Shown: positions 25,894 to 36,067, numbered from the stretch's first letter. The stretch is DNA of 64,000 nt from Amycolatopsis sp. FBCC-B4732 (GCF_023008405.1 NZ_CP095376.1:2442001-2506000), one strand, 5' to 3'. Notes: generated by a model from the letters alone, not told the origin. Numbers and translations: made by a program.

Positions 25894-26177
25894 CGCAGTG
25901 CCTCCGTTCCGGTGGCGCCTTCGGCGACGACGTCGACGAGGTCGTCGACGGTCTTGAACGTGCGGCCGACGAACAGGTCGTCGGGCAGGGTCACATCGAG
26001 CGCGTCTTCGAGGTGCACGAGTATGCCGACGAACCCCAGCGAGTTGAGGTGCAGCAGGTCGCCGTTGAGCGGTTCGTCGTCGTGGATCTCCTCCGGTGCC
26101 AGCGAAAGCCGGGATTCGGCGATCACCACGCGTTTGACCGAGTCGGAGACCGTGGTGCGATCGGGTCCGGTCGTCAT
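25890..26177 (-). CDS. Acyl carrier protein (ACP-1)
   Basis: This 95-residue free carrier protein has its phosphopantetheine Ser in LLHLNSLGFVGILVHLED. The usual D before Ser is replaced by N (LNSL), a variant seen in divergent carrier proteins. ATG at 26177 overlaps the thioesterase stop as ATGA. It is one of three carrier domains in the operon. The partner adenylation enzyme cannot be assigned by position. Confidence 0.85.
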   Translation of the reverse strand: MTTGPDRTTVSDSVKRVVIAESRLSLAPEEIHDDEPLNGDLLHLNSLGFVGILVHLEDALDVTLPDDLFVGRTFKTVDDLVDVVAEGATGTEALR

Positions 26178-26917
26178 CGTTGCCCTCCAAGGGGTTTCGG
26201 GGATCGGTTTCGTGCTCCGGTCAGGAATTCGTCGAGGTGGGCGAGTACGTCGGGTAGCGCTTTCCCGTCGAACACGTCGAAGTGGCCACAGTCCAGTTCG
26301 CGGACCCGCAGCCGCGGGGACAACCGGGTCCAGTTCTCGACCTGGGTGTCGCGGTGCGGGCTCGCGCAGGCCATCAGCAGCGCCGGGCCGGGGTGGGTGC
26401 TGGTCACCCGGTGCCGTCCCGACGCGGTGACGTGCGCGTGGGCGGTGGCTTCGGCCCAGCGCTGGTCGCGGGGCGCGACCTTGGCGTGCACCGACCGCAT
26501 GATCCGCTCGACGACGTCGGCGCGGTGCACCGAGCCGAACTCGTCGCGGCGGGTGAAGCTGTCGATCATCACGACGGCGGGAGCGGGCCCGGTCCGGGCC
26601 AGGCGTGCGCCCAGTTCCCAGGCGAGGACGCCGCCCATCGACCAGCCGATGAGCAGTTCCGGGCGGCGGGGCAGGGTGTCCAGCAGCGGCAGGTACCTCT
26701 CGACCATGGTCTCGATGTCGTCGTCGGGCCGCTCACCGGCGAACAACCCGCCGGCCCGGATCCCGCTCACGCCGTTGCGGCGGCCCAGCCGCACGGCCAG
26801 CGGGGTGTAGGGGCTCAGGCCACCGCCGCCGGGGTGCACGAGCACCGCCTGCGACGCTTGCGGCCGCCGGCTGAGCGGCAGCAGCAACGGCGGCGGCGCC
26901 GTCGTCAGGGTCGGCAT
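26174..26917 (-). CDS. Type II thioesterase
   Basis: This is a 247-residue alpha/beta hydrolase. The nucleophile is in IGWSMGGVLAWELG. HPGGGG near residue 28 gives the oxyanion region, and CGHFDVFDG near residue 220 holds the catalytic His. Stand-alone thioesterases of this family clear wrong acyl groups from carrier proteins. In a pathway with three carrier domains this editing role fits, although product release from a carrier is an alternative because no type I thioesterase exists in the locus. Confidence 0.87.
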   Translation of the reverse strand: MPTLTTAPPPLLLPLSRRPQASQAVLVHPGGGGLSPYTPLAVRLGRRNGVSGIRAGGLFAGERPDDDIETMVERYLPLLDTLPRRPELLIGWSMGGVLAWELGARLARTGPAPAVVMIDSFTRRDEFGSVHRADVVERIMRSVHAKVAPRDQRWAEATAHAHVTASGRHRVTSTHPGPALLMACASPHRDTQVENWTRLSPRLRVRELDCGHFDVFDGKALPDVLAHLDEFLTGARNRSPKPLGGQR

Positions 26918-28182
26918 CAGCTCGCCTCGCGCAGCCGGCCGTTGGCCTCGATCACCCAGCAGTAGTTCACCAGCGCGGCCAGCGTGATCGGCCCGCGGGC
27001 GTGCAGCCTGCTGGTGCTGATCGCGATTTCCGAGCCCAGCTCCAGGGTCGGGCCGTCGTTGAGGCGCAGGGAACCGTTGACGACGATGGTGGCCGCGTCG
27101 ACCCGGTTCGTGAACTCGCCGGTGACCGCCGGGTCGGTCGCCGCGATCGCCTCGCTGTGGCCGGAACCGTGCTGCTGGATGAATTCCACGGCCTCGCCGG
27201 GGGAGTCCACCGCCACCACACCGATCGTGCTGTCGAGGAACTCGCGGCCCAGGTCGTGCGCGCCCAGCGCTTCCACCCGCCAGTCGCCGGTCGTTTCCGG
27301 CTGCTGCAGGCCTTCGCCGACGCGGATGGTCAGCGGGCGGCCGTCGTGGCGGGCGCCTTCCAGCAACGCCTTCACGAACTCGTCGGCCACCGGCCGGTCG
27401 ACCAGCGCGATCTCCAAGGAGGTGCAGCCGGCCGGCGCGGGGAGCTTGCTGTCCAGCGCGATCTCGACCGCCTGGGCCAGGTCGGCGCTCGAGTGCACGT
27501 AGAGGTGGTTGACGCCGCCGCCGCTGGCCAGCACCGGGATGGTGCTCGCGCGGTGGCAGTAGTCGATGAGGGACGGGCTGCCGCGCGGGATGAGCACGTC
27601 GATCGCGTCCGGGCGGCGCAGCAGGTCGCGCAGCACCGAGCGGCTGGGGTCGTCCAGCACGGAGACCAGGCCCGCCGGCAGTCCCGCGTCCGCCAGCGCG
27701 GTGGAGACGGCGGCGCCGAGCTCGGTGTTGGTCCGCGCGATCTCCTTGCCACCACGCAGGATCACCGCGTTCCCGGCGGCCACGTTCAGCAGCGCGCCCT
27801 CGACGGTGACGGTCGGCCGGGCCTCGAAGATCATCAGCACCACGCCCAGCGGCCGCGGCACGCGGTGCCGCACGCCCCAGTCGCCGATCGGGGTGCCCGG
27901 CGGGCGGCTGGTCAGCTCGTCCAGTTCGCCGGCGACCGTCGAAGTCAAGGTGACCAGTGCGGCGAGGTGGTCCTCGGTCAGCCGGAGCCGGTCGACGAGC
28001 ACGTCGGGCAGGCCTTGCTCCCGCGCTCGTCCGACGTCGGTGTCGTTCGCTTCGCGGATCCGCGGCCACGCGGCGGTGAGCCGGTGGGCGAGCGCCGTGC
28101 AGAACCGCCCGTACGCCTCGGTGCCCAGCGGCGGTGCCGCGGTCGTCGCCGCACGTGCGGCGACGATGATCTTGTCGACCAT
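26917..28182 (-). CDS. Gamma-glutamyl phosphate reductase-like protein (ProA family)
   Basis: This 421-residue aldehyde-dehydrogenase-superfamily reductase is close to ProA. ARPTVTVEGALLNVAAGNAVILRGGKE (residues 120-146) is diagnostic, and APAGCTSLEIALVD carries the catalytic Cys. ProA reduces glutamyl-5-phosphate to the semialdehyde. No kinase (ProB) is present here and the gene heads a secondary-metabolite operon. It may provide glutamate semialdehyde or proline for the pathway, or reduce another acyl phosphate. GGGAG precedes the ATG at 28182; upstream in-frame codons lie in the promoter region. Its stop overlaps the thioesterase ATG. Confidence 0.87.
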   Translation of the reverse strand: MVDKIIVAARAATTAAPPLGTEAYGRFCTALAHRLTAAWPRIREANDTDVGRAREQGLPDVLVDRLRLTEDHLAALVTLTSTVAGELDELTSRPPGTPIGDWGVRHRVPRPLGVVLMIFEARPTVTVEGALLNVAAGNAVILRGGKEIARTNTELGAAVSTALADAGLPAGLVSVLDDPSRSVLRDLLRRPDAIDVLIPRGSPSLIDYCHRASTIPVLASGGGVNHLYVHSSADLAQAVEIALDSKLPAPAGCTSLEIALVDRPVADEFVKALLEGARHDGRPLTIRVGEGLQQPETTGDWRVEALGAHDLGREFLDSTIGVVAVDSPGEAVEFIQQHGSGHSEAIAATDPAVTGEFTNRVDAATIVVNGSLRLNDGPTLELGSEIAISTSRLHARGPITLAALVNYCWVIEANGRLREAS

Positions 28183-28366
28183 TGTTCTCCCGATCTCGAT
28201 TTCCCCCGTCGGATACCTCACGCTCCCAGCAGGAAATGATCCGGGCAAATGTGATCATGGACCGTTTGATGGGCTCATCAATACTTTTGATGAGCCCATT
28301 CGTGGCCCCTTCATTCGCGGCTTCAAACGTTGACTACGCGGAAATTTGCTTGGAGTGTCTTGAGGC
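28183..28366. promoter_or_regulatory. Divergent promoter with perfect 13-bp inverted repeat
   Basis: This 184-bp region drives the 14-gene leftward operon and the 4-gene rightward operon. It has lower GC than its surroundings. Its main feature is an inverted repeat, atgggctcatcaa (28269-28281) and ttgatgagcccat (28287-28299), with a 5-bp spacer. The centre is about 83 bp from the rightward start and 102 bp from the leftward start. One bound regulator could control both operons. No regulator gene is inside the locus; the LysR gene at 12871 is a candidate. Confidence 0.8.
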
Positions 28367-29368
28367 ATGGAACATCGACGACTCGGCCGCAGCGGCCTCT
28401 CCGTGAGCAGGATTTCGTACGGCAATTGGATCACCCACGGTTCGCAAGTGGCGGAAGAACAGGCCAGGAAATGCGTGGAAGCGGCGCTGGACGCCGGCAT
28501 CACCACGTTCGACACCGCCGACATGTACGCGAACACCCGCGCCGAAGAGGTGCTGGGGCGCGCGCTGTCCGGCCTCCGCCGGGAGAGCCTGGAGATCTGC
28601 ACCAAGGTCTACTGGCCGACCGGCCCCGGCGGCCCCAACGACCAGGGCCTGGGCCGCAAGCACATCATGGAGTCCGCGGACGGTTCCCTGCGCCGCCTCG
28701 GGACCGACTACCTCGACCTCTACCAGGCCCACCAGTTCGACCCCACGGTCGAACTGGAGGAGACCATGCTGGCCTTCGCCGATCTGGTGCGCCAGGGCAA
28801 GATCCTCTACGTCGGCGTCTCGGAGTGGACCGCCGAGCAGATCACCCGCGCCGCCGCGCTGGCCCGCGAGCTGCGGATCCCGCTGATCGGCAGCCAGAAC
28901 CAGTATTCGATGCTGTGGCGGGTCATCGAGAGCCAGGTCATCCCGGCCTGCGAGCGGGAGGGCATGGGCCAGCTCGTCTGGTCCCCGATGGCGCAGGGCG
29001 TGCTGACCGGGAAGTACCTGCCGGGCAAGCAGCCGCCGGCCGGTTCCCGCGCCACGGACGGCGAAGGAAGCAGCTACATGGTCCGCTGGCTGCAGGACGA
29101 CGTGCTGCGCCGCGTGCAGGAACTGCGCCCGGTCGCCGAGCAGCTCGGCCTGACCATGGCGCAGCTGGCCCTCGCGTGGGTGCTGCAGAACCCCAACGTC
29201 GCCACCGCCATCACCGGCGCCTCGCGCCCCGAGCAGCTCACGGACAACCTCAAGGCCGTGGACGTCGTGCTCGACGACGCCGTGATGCAGAAGATCGACG
29301 AGCTGCTCGACGGCGTCAGCCGCTTCGACCCGACGTTCATCGGCGTGCCGCTGACGGCCCTCGTCTGA
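28367..29368 (+). CDS. Aldo/keto reductase
   Basis: This 333-residue NADPH-dependent reductase has a TIM-barrel fold. The catalytic tetrad is visible as TADMYAN (Asp, Tyr), CTKVYW (Lys) and YQAHQFD (His). ITGASRPEQLTDNL near the C-terminus is the cofactor-binding loop. It resembles the voltage-channel beta-subunit/YghZ branch. It is the first gene of the rightward operon and may reduce an aldehyde intermediate, for example the product of the ProA-like enzyme encoded in the divergent operon (inference). Confidence 0.9.
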   Translation: MEHRRLGRSGLSVSRISYGNWITHGSQVAEEQARKCVEAALDAGITTFDTADMYANTRAEEVLGRALSGLRRESLEICTKVYWPTGPGGPNDQGLGRKHIMESADGSLRRLGTDYLDLYQAHQFDPTVELEETMLAFADLVRQGKILYVGVSEWTAEQITRAAALARELRIPLIGSQNQYSMLWRVIESQVIPACEREGMGQLVWSPMAQGVLTGKYLPGKQPPAGSRATDGEGSSYMVRWLQDDVLRRVQELRPVAEQLGLTMAQLALAWVLQNPNVATAITGASRPEQLTDNLKAVDVVLDDAVMQKIDELLDGVSRFDPTFIGVPLTALV

Positions 29369-29382
29369 CCCAGGGAGGACCC

Positions 29383-30441
29383 GTGCCGGACACCGAGTGG
29401 GCCTACGACGGGAAGCGGTACCGGATGCACCGCTTCCCCGCGGAAGTGCGGGCCCGGATGAAACCCCTCAACCGCAGCGACAACTGGCACGCCGGGCTCG
29501 CCTGGCTCGAGGACGTCGGGTGGATCGCGGCCTGCGTGTGGCTGTGCGTCGCGGTTTCGTGGTGGTGCTACCCGCTCGCGGTGCTGGTCATCGGCGCCCG
29601 GCAGCGGGGGCTGTCCACGATCCTGCACGATTGCGCCCACGGCGTCGGGGCCGCCGACCACCGGGTGCGGATGCTGCTCGGCACCGTGCTCACCGCGTAC
29701 CCGATCTTCCAGCAGCACTACGCCTACAAGGTTTCGCACGTGTTCACCCACCACCCGCGGCTCGGCGACCCGGACCGCGACCCGGACCTGCGGTTCTTCA
29801 TCGAGCAGGGTGCCTACCGGGCCGCCTCGCCGCGGACCTACGTGCGCCGGGTGGTGCTGATGCCGCTGTTCGGCACGCAGACCTGGGCCTACCTGCGCTA
29901 CCTCGTCCGCAACCGGTACCGCGTGCTGCGCGAGGGCCGCGGCCCGGAGGCGCCGCAAGCGGTCCGCGGTCCCAAGCGGGCGTTCGACCGCGCCGGGTTC
30001 TGGCTGTTCTGGGCCGCCGTCGCCGGCGTGTGCTGGGCGCAGGGGTGGACGCTCGAACTGCTGCTGTTCTGGTTCGTGCCGTACCTGACGAGCTTCCAGA
30101 TCCTGGGCTGGTACATCGAACTCTCCGAGCACACGCCGCTCGTCCGCGACGCGCGGGTGGACCTGCACATGACGCGCAACCGCAAGAGCCGCGGCTGGGA
30201 GAAGTTCCTCACCGGCATCCACAACGACAACTACCACCTGGAACACCACCTCGATCCGCGCACGCCGTTCTGGAACCTCGGCAAGGCGAGGCGGGTGCGG
30301 CTGGCCGATCCGGACTACGCCGCGGTCGACGCCGTGCTGGGCGGGCTGTTCACCCGCGGTCCGCAGGGCCAGCCCAGCGCCGTCAGCGCGATCGTCACGT
30401 CCATGTCCGAACCGAGGGAGCTGTCCCATGCCGGTCACTGA
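29383..30441 (+). CDS. Membrane di-iron desaturase (fatty acid desaturase family)
   Basis: This is a membrane-bound di-iron enzyme of 352 residues. The three His boxes are HDCAH (in ILHDCAHGVGAADH), HVFTHH and HLEHH (in NDNYHLEHHLDP). Hydrophobic segments at about 50-80, 190-230 and in between anchor it in the membrane. GGGAGG precedes the GTG at 29383. Family members desaturate or hydroxylate lipids, but rhizobitoxine RtxC, of the same family, desaturates an amino acid side chain to a vinyl ether. The next gene is a MetY-like enzyme, also a rhizobitoxine-type function, so an amino acid substrate is a real option here. It overlaps the next gene by 14 bp. Confidence 0.87.
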   Translation: MPDTEWAYDGKRYRMHRFPAEVRARMKPLNRSDNWHAGLAWLEDVGWIAACVWLCVAVSWWCYPLAVLVIGARQRGLSTILHDCAHGVGAADHRVRMLLGTVLTAYPIFQQHYAYKVSHVFTHHPRLGDPDRDPDLRFFIEQGAYRAASPRTYVRRVVLMPLFGTQTWAYLRYLVRNRYRVLREGRGPEAPQAVRGPKRAFDRAGFWLFWAAVAGVCWAQGWTLELLLFWFVPYLTSFQILGWYIELSEHTPLVRDARVDLHMTRNRKSRGWEKFLTGIHNDNYHLEHHLDPRTPFWNLGKARRVRLADPDYAAVDAVLGGLFTRGPQGQPSAVSAIVTSMSEPRELSHAGH

Positions 30442-31765
30442 ACGCCCCGCCAGCACGCCTAAGCAGTTCCGGCGGGCCGAATCCGCCGTGATGCACGCGG
30501 GCGCCGAGCTGCGCGCCGGCCCGACCGCGCCGGTGATCACGCCCATCTTCCAGACCGCGGCCTACGAGCTGCCCGACACCGGTGCGGCCGCGGGCATCTT
30601 CGAGCTGAGCGAGGACGGGCACGCCTACACCCGCCTCAACAACCCGACCTGCGACGTGCTGGAAGCGCGGATCGCCGCGGTCGACGGCGCCCCGGCCGCG
30701 CTGGCCGTCTCCACCGGGCAGGCCGCGACCACGGTGGCCCTGCTGAACCTCTGCCAGGCCGGGGACAACATCGTCAGCTCCGACGAGCTCTACGGCGGCA
30801 CGTGGAACCTGCTGGCCAACACCTTCAGGCGGTTCGGCGTCGAGACCCGGTTCGTCAGCCCGGAAGACCCGAAGAACTTCGCCGCCGCCACCGACGAGCG
30901 CACCCGCGCCTACTTCGGCGAGACGCTGCCCAACCCGAAGCTGCGCATCTTCCCGATCGAAGACGTCGCCGGGCTCGCCGAACAGGCGGAAGTGCCGCTG
31001 GTCCTGGACAACACGCTGCTGCCGATGGTCTGCAACCCGCTGGACTTCGGCGCGAACATCCTCGTCTATTCGGCGACGAAGTACATCGGCGGCCACGGCA
31101 GTGCCCTGGGCGGGCTCATCGTGGACGGCGGCACCTTCGACTGGACCCGCCACGCCGCGCGGCACCCGCTGCTGACCGAGCCCGACCCGGCGCACGGCGG
31201 CGCGGTGTGGACCGAGACCGGCGCCGGGCTCGACAGCGCGCTGGGCCGCAGCCCGTACCTGCTCAAAGCGCGGGAAACGCTGCTGCGCGACCTCGGGGCG
31301 TGCCTGAGCCCGTTCAACGCCTTCCTGCTGATCCAGGGCATCGAAACGCTTCCGCTGCGGATGCGCGCGCACGGCGAGAACGCGGCCGCGGTGGCGAAGT
31401 TCCTCGACGCGCACCCGGCGGTGGCCTCGGTCAGCCACCCGACGCTGGCCGGCGGCGAGCAGGAGGAACTGCTGCGGCGCTACCTCGGCGGCAACGGCGG
31501 GCCGCTGGTGCAGTTCGAGCTCACCGGCGGGCAGGCGGCCGGCCGCCGGTTCATCGAAGCGCTCCGCCTCTTCGCGCACGTGACCAACATCGGCGACGTC
31601 CGGTCGATGGCCACGCACCCGGCGTCCACCACCCACGCCCAGCTGCCCGAAGCCGACCAGCTGGCGGCGGGCGTCACCCCGGGCTCGATCCGGCTTTCGC
31701 TGGGCCTGGAGCACCCGGACGACCTGCTCGAAGACCTCACCCGCGCGCTGGCGGGGGCCCGGTGA
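30428..31765 (+). CDS. O-acetylhomoserine sulfhydrylase-like gamma-replacement PLP enzyme
   Basis: This is a 445-residue fold-I PLP enzyme of the Cys/Met metabolism family. LNNPTCDVLEARIAAVDGA is family-typical, PLP Lys is in YSATKYIGGHGSALGG, and SVSHPTLAGGEQEEL and THPASTTHAQL occur near the C-terminus, as in O-acetylhomoserine (thiol)-lyases. These enzymes replace the gamma substituent of activated homoserine. In rhizobitoxine synthesis a domain of this type is thought to join homoserine to an alcohol, making an ether. The adjacency to a desaturase gene makes that chemistry more attractive than plain methionine synthesis. It is coupled to the next gene by a GTGA overlap. Confidence 0.88.
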   Translation: MPVTERPASTPKQFRRAESAVMHAGAELRAGPTAPVITPIFQTAAYELPDTGAAAGIFELSEDGHAYTRLNNPTCDVLEARIAAVDGAPAALAVSTGQAATTVALLNLCQAGDNIVSSDELYGGTWNLLANTFRRFGVETRFVSPEDPKNFAAATDERTRAYFGETLPNPKLRIFPIEDVAGLAEQAEVPLVLDNTLLPMVCNPLDFGANILVYSATKYIGGHGSALGGLIVDGGTFDWTRHAARHPLLTEPDPAHGGAVWTETGAGLDSALGRSPYLLKARETLLRDLGACLSPFNAFLLIQGIETLPLRMRAHGENAAAVAKFLDAHPAVASVSHPTLAGGEQEELLRRYLGGNGGPLVQFELTGGQAAGRRFIEALRLFAHVTNIGDVRSMATHPASTTHAQLPEADQLAAGVTPGSIRLSLGLEHPDDLLEDLTRALAGAR

Positions 31766-32532
31766 GCGCCCGGCCGCTGGTCGCGCTCGCCGCGTCGGCC
31801 GAACCGATCGGCGTGGTGCCGCACCTCGCGGTGCGCGAGGTCTACGTCCGGGCGCTGGAACGGGTTTCCGGCTGCTCGGTGGCCGTCGTCGGTGGTCCGG
31901 CCCCGGACCTGGCGGAGCTGCTCGGCCGGTTCGACGGCGTCGTCTTCGGCGGCCACGAGACCGACGTCCAGGCCGCCCGCTACGGCGGTCCGCCCCAGGA
32001 CGGGCCCGTCGATCCGGCCCGCGACGAACTCGCGCTGCGAGTGCTGCCGGCCGCGCTGCGGGCGGGGGTGCCGGTGCTGGGGATCTGCCGTGGGCTGCAG
32101 GAGCTGAACGTGGCACTGGGCGGCACGTTGCGCGACCTGCCAGGCGACGAGCACCGCGAGGACCTTTCCCAGCCCCGCGACCGGCAGTACCTGCCCGCGC
32201 ACGACGTCGACCTCACCGAAGGCGGCGTGCTGCGGCAGCTGCTTGGCTATGCGCGCGTGCCGGTCAACTCGCTGCACCACCAGGCGATCGACCGGGTCGC
32301 GCCGGACCTGCGGGTGGAGGCGGTGGCCGCGGACGGCGTGGTCGAGGCCGCCTCGGCGGGCGACGGGTTCTGCCTCGCGGTGCAGTGGCACCCGGAGTGG
32401 TACGCCGAGACGGACCCGGTCTCCACCGCGATCTTCCACGGGTTCGGCGTGGCGGCCCGGCTCGCCGCCGGGCAGCGTGCTCAGGGAGTTCCCCTGCCCC
32501 GTCCCATGTCCAGCATCGGCATGAACAGCTGA
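31762..32532 (+). CDS. Gamma-glutamyl hydrolase-like class I glutamine amidotransferase (peptidase C26)
   Basis: This 256-residue protein is close to gamma-glutamyl-GABA hydrolases (PuuD type). The nucleophile Cys is in LGICRGLQELNVALGGTL, and His and Glu are in QWHPEWYAE. Such enzymes cut a gamma-glutamyl group off an amine. In pathways like butirosin a gamma-glutamyl cap protects a reactive amine and is removed at the end, so this may be the deprotecting or self-protection enzyme of the locus (inference). It ends the rightward operon; its last 52 bp overlap the 3' end of the convergent membrane protein gene. Confidence 0.85.
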   Translation: MSARPLVALAASAEPIGVVPHLAVREVYVRALERVSGCSVAVVGGPAPDLAELLGRFDGVVFGGHETDVQAARYGGPPQDGPVDPARDELALRVLPAALRAGVPVLGICRGLQELNVALGGTLRDLPGDEHREDLSQPRDRQYLPAHDVDLTEGGVLRQLLGYARVPVNSLHHQAIDRVAPDLRVEAVAADGVVEAASAGDGFCLAVQWHPEWYAETDPVSTAIFHGFGVAARLAAGQRAQGVPLPRPMSSIGMNS

Positions 32533-33116
32533 GCGAGCGGCCCGATCGCGCAGGCGTACAGCAGGGTCCCGATGCCCACGGTGGCGCCGAGCGCGAACCC
32601 GATCACCAGCACCGCGATCTCGATGCCCCAGCGCACCGCCCAGATCGGGTGCCCGCGCCGGGCGAGCCCGGTCATCAGCCCGTCCCGCGGGCCCGGGCCC
32701 GCCTGCGCGCCGATGTAGCAGCCGGTGGCGAACCCGTTGAGCACGATGCCGGCGATCAGCACGACCCAGCGCAGCCACAGCTGGCCGAACGGCGGCAGCA
32801 CCGCCAGCGCGAGGTCCATCGAGGTGCCGACGAGCAGGACGTTGCACAGCGTGCCCAGCCCCGGCTTCTGCTTCAGCGGGATCCACAGCAGCAGCACGGC
32901 GGCGCCGATCAGGTTGGTCCAGACGCCGATGCTGAGCCCGGCCGTGCGGGTCAGCCCCTGCGCGAGCGCGTCCCACGGCTCGACCCCGAGCCCGGCGGCG
33001 ACCACCATCGCGTCGCTGAAGCCGTAGAGCACCAGCCCGGAGAGCAGCTGGGACACCCGCCGGACCGGCCGCCCGGGTGGCACCAGCGGTGACTGCACCA
33101 GTTCGGCCACCCGCAC
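32481..33116 (-). CDS. YczE/YitT-like multipass membrane protein
   Basis: This is a 211-residue integral membrane protein with about five hydrophobic segments: LLSGLVLYGFSDAMVVAAGL, WTNLIGAAVLLLW, LCNVLLVGTSMDLALAVL, VVLIAGIVLNGFATGCYIGA and LVIGFALGATVGIGTLLYACAIGP. AGLGVEPWDALAQGL and the GPGPRDGLMTGLARR loop are typical of YczE-type proteins. I chose GTG at 33116 because GGGGGGAG precedes it by 5 bases. It converges on and overlaps the gamma-glutamyl hydrolase gene by 52 bp. A transport role for the locus is possible but unproven. Confidence 0.82.
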   Translation of the reverse strand: MRVAELVQSPLVPPGRPVRRVSQLLSGLVLYGFSDAMVVAAGLGVEPWDALAQGLTRTAGLSIGVWTNLIGAAVLLLWIPLKQKPGLGTLCNVLLVGTSMDLALAVLPPFGQLWLRWVVLIAGIVLNGFATGCYIGAQAGPGPRDGLMTGLARRGHPIWAVRWGIEIAVLVIGFALGATVGIGTLLYACAIGPLAQLFMPMLDMGRGRGTP

Positions 33117-33281
33117 GCGTGCTCCCCCCGTTCGCCGGCACTTCGCCCTGCCAGGGTAACGGCGGCGAGGCTCGCCGGCCGGGCGGCGGGCGCTCGACCG
33201 TCCACACCGGACAGCCGGCCCGCGGCGCACCGCGGGCCGGGTTGTGCCAGGGTGGCGGGGACCACCTCCGAAAGGGAACCG

Positions 33282-34878
<1,597 letters not shown>

Positions 34879-35041
34879 CTAACGGGGGCGGCGCCACGGT
34901 GAGCCGCGAGACAGGGGCGAGGCTAGCAGAAATCTCTGAATCGATCCCGAACTTTCCGCGGCGACCGGTCGGCCGATTCGGCAGCCCCCAGCGTTCGGAT
35001 TAGAGTCGGGTCTGCCGGCAATGCTCAGCAGAGGAGTTCGC

Positions 35042-35392
35042 ATGCAAGGAGTAGACCCCGCGGTGCCGCCCAGTGGCCCGGGCTGCGCGGACTGCGACGC
35101 CGCGGACCCGCAGGGCTGGTGGTTCCACCTCCGCCGCTGCGCGGAATGCGGCCGCATCGGCTGCTGCGACTCGTCACCGGGTCAGCACGCGAGCGCCCAC
35201 GCGGCGGCCTCGGGCCACCGGATCGTCCGCAGCTTCGAGCCGGGCGAGGAGTGGTTCTGGGACTACGAGGAAGAGACGATGTACGAGTCCGGCCCCACGC
35301 TGGCGGCCCCGGAACACCACCCCCTGACCCAGTCGGCCCCGGGCCCGGCCGAGCGGCTGCCGGAGGACTGGCCCCAGCACCTGCACCGCTGA
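35042..35392 (+). CDS. UBP-type zinc finger protein
   Basis: This 116-residue protein has a zinc finger of the ubiquitin-hydrolase (UBP) kind: GCADCDAADPQGWWFHLRRC, then CGRIGCCDSSPGQHASAHA and GHRIVRSFEPGEEWFW. Cys and His ligands are complete. Such small stand-alone domains are common in actinomycetes and their function is not well known. A GAGG box precedes the ATG at 35042. Confidence 0.88.
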   Translation: MQGVDPAVPPSGPGCADCDAADPQGWWFHLRRCAECGRIGCCDSSPGQHASAHAAASGHRIVRSFEPGEEWFWDYEEETMYESGPTLAAPEHHPLTQSAPGPAERLPEDWPQHLHR

Positions 35393-35494
35393 GGGGGATG
35401 GCCCGCGGAGTGCGCAGCGGGCTCGACGGGCGGGTCTCGGCCGGGCTGCCGCGCGGCCGAACCCGGAACCGCTCGAGATCCGGCGGCCCGCGGC

Positions 35495-36067
35495 TCAGGC
35501 GCCCTGGTGGTCCGCCATGTACCGCGCGTACCAGGCCGGCCATTGCTCGTCGTACTCCCCGGTCTCCTTCTCGTGCTCGCCGTGCGCCGCGGCGGCTTCG
35601 CGCAGGGCGCGCTCGAGTTCCTCGGCGGAGCCGTACGTCACGCCGTCGACCCGGCCCGGGAAGCGGTCGGTGATCTCCTGCAGCAGCCACGTGTTGCCGT
35701 CGGGGTCGCTGAACGAGGCGAACGACGAGTACGTGCCGCGGTCGGGGTGGATGCCCGGGGCGAAGGCGCCGGTGGCGTCGCGGTGGAAGACCTCGCTGAC
35801 CGCGACCCCGTGCCCGGCGAGCTCGGCGCGGGCGGCTTCGACGTCGGTGACCACCAGGTAGGTGTTGCGCACGCCGCCGGAGGTGGCGTCGGTGATGCCG
35901 GTGCCGAAGTGCACCGACGTGCTCGATCCCGGCGGGGTCAGCTGGACGATCCGGGAGGCGCCGAAGTCGATGTCGGCGTCTTCGCGCCAGCCGAGGCTCC
36001 GGTAGAACTGCTTGGTCCGGTCGACGTCGGTGACGGGCAGGACCACGACTTCGAGCTTCATGTCCAT
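35495..36067 (-). CDS. VOC (glyoxalase/bleomycin-resistance fold) protein
   Basis: This 190-residue vicinal-oxygen-chelate protein starts MDMKLEVVVLPVTDVDRTKQ and has the paired beta-alpha-beta-beta-beta units (FYRSLGW, TYLVVTDVEAARAELAGHGV, FSDPDGNTWLLQEI). A C-terminal tail of about 50 residues, rich in Glu and ending YARYMADHQGA, is longer than usual. A metal-dependent lyase, dioxygenase or binding protein is possible; the substrate is unknown. Confidence 0.85.
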   Translation of the reverse strand: MDMKLEVVVLPVTDVDRTKQFYRSLGWREDADIDFGASRIVQLTPPGSSTSVHFGTGITDATSGGVRNTYLVVTDVEAARAELAGHGVAVSEVFHRDATGAFAPGIHPDRGTYSSFASFSDPDGNTWLLQEITDRFPGRVDGVTYGSAEELERALREAAAAHGEHEKETGEYDEQWPAWYARYMADHQGA

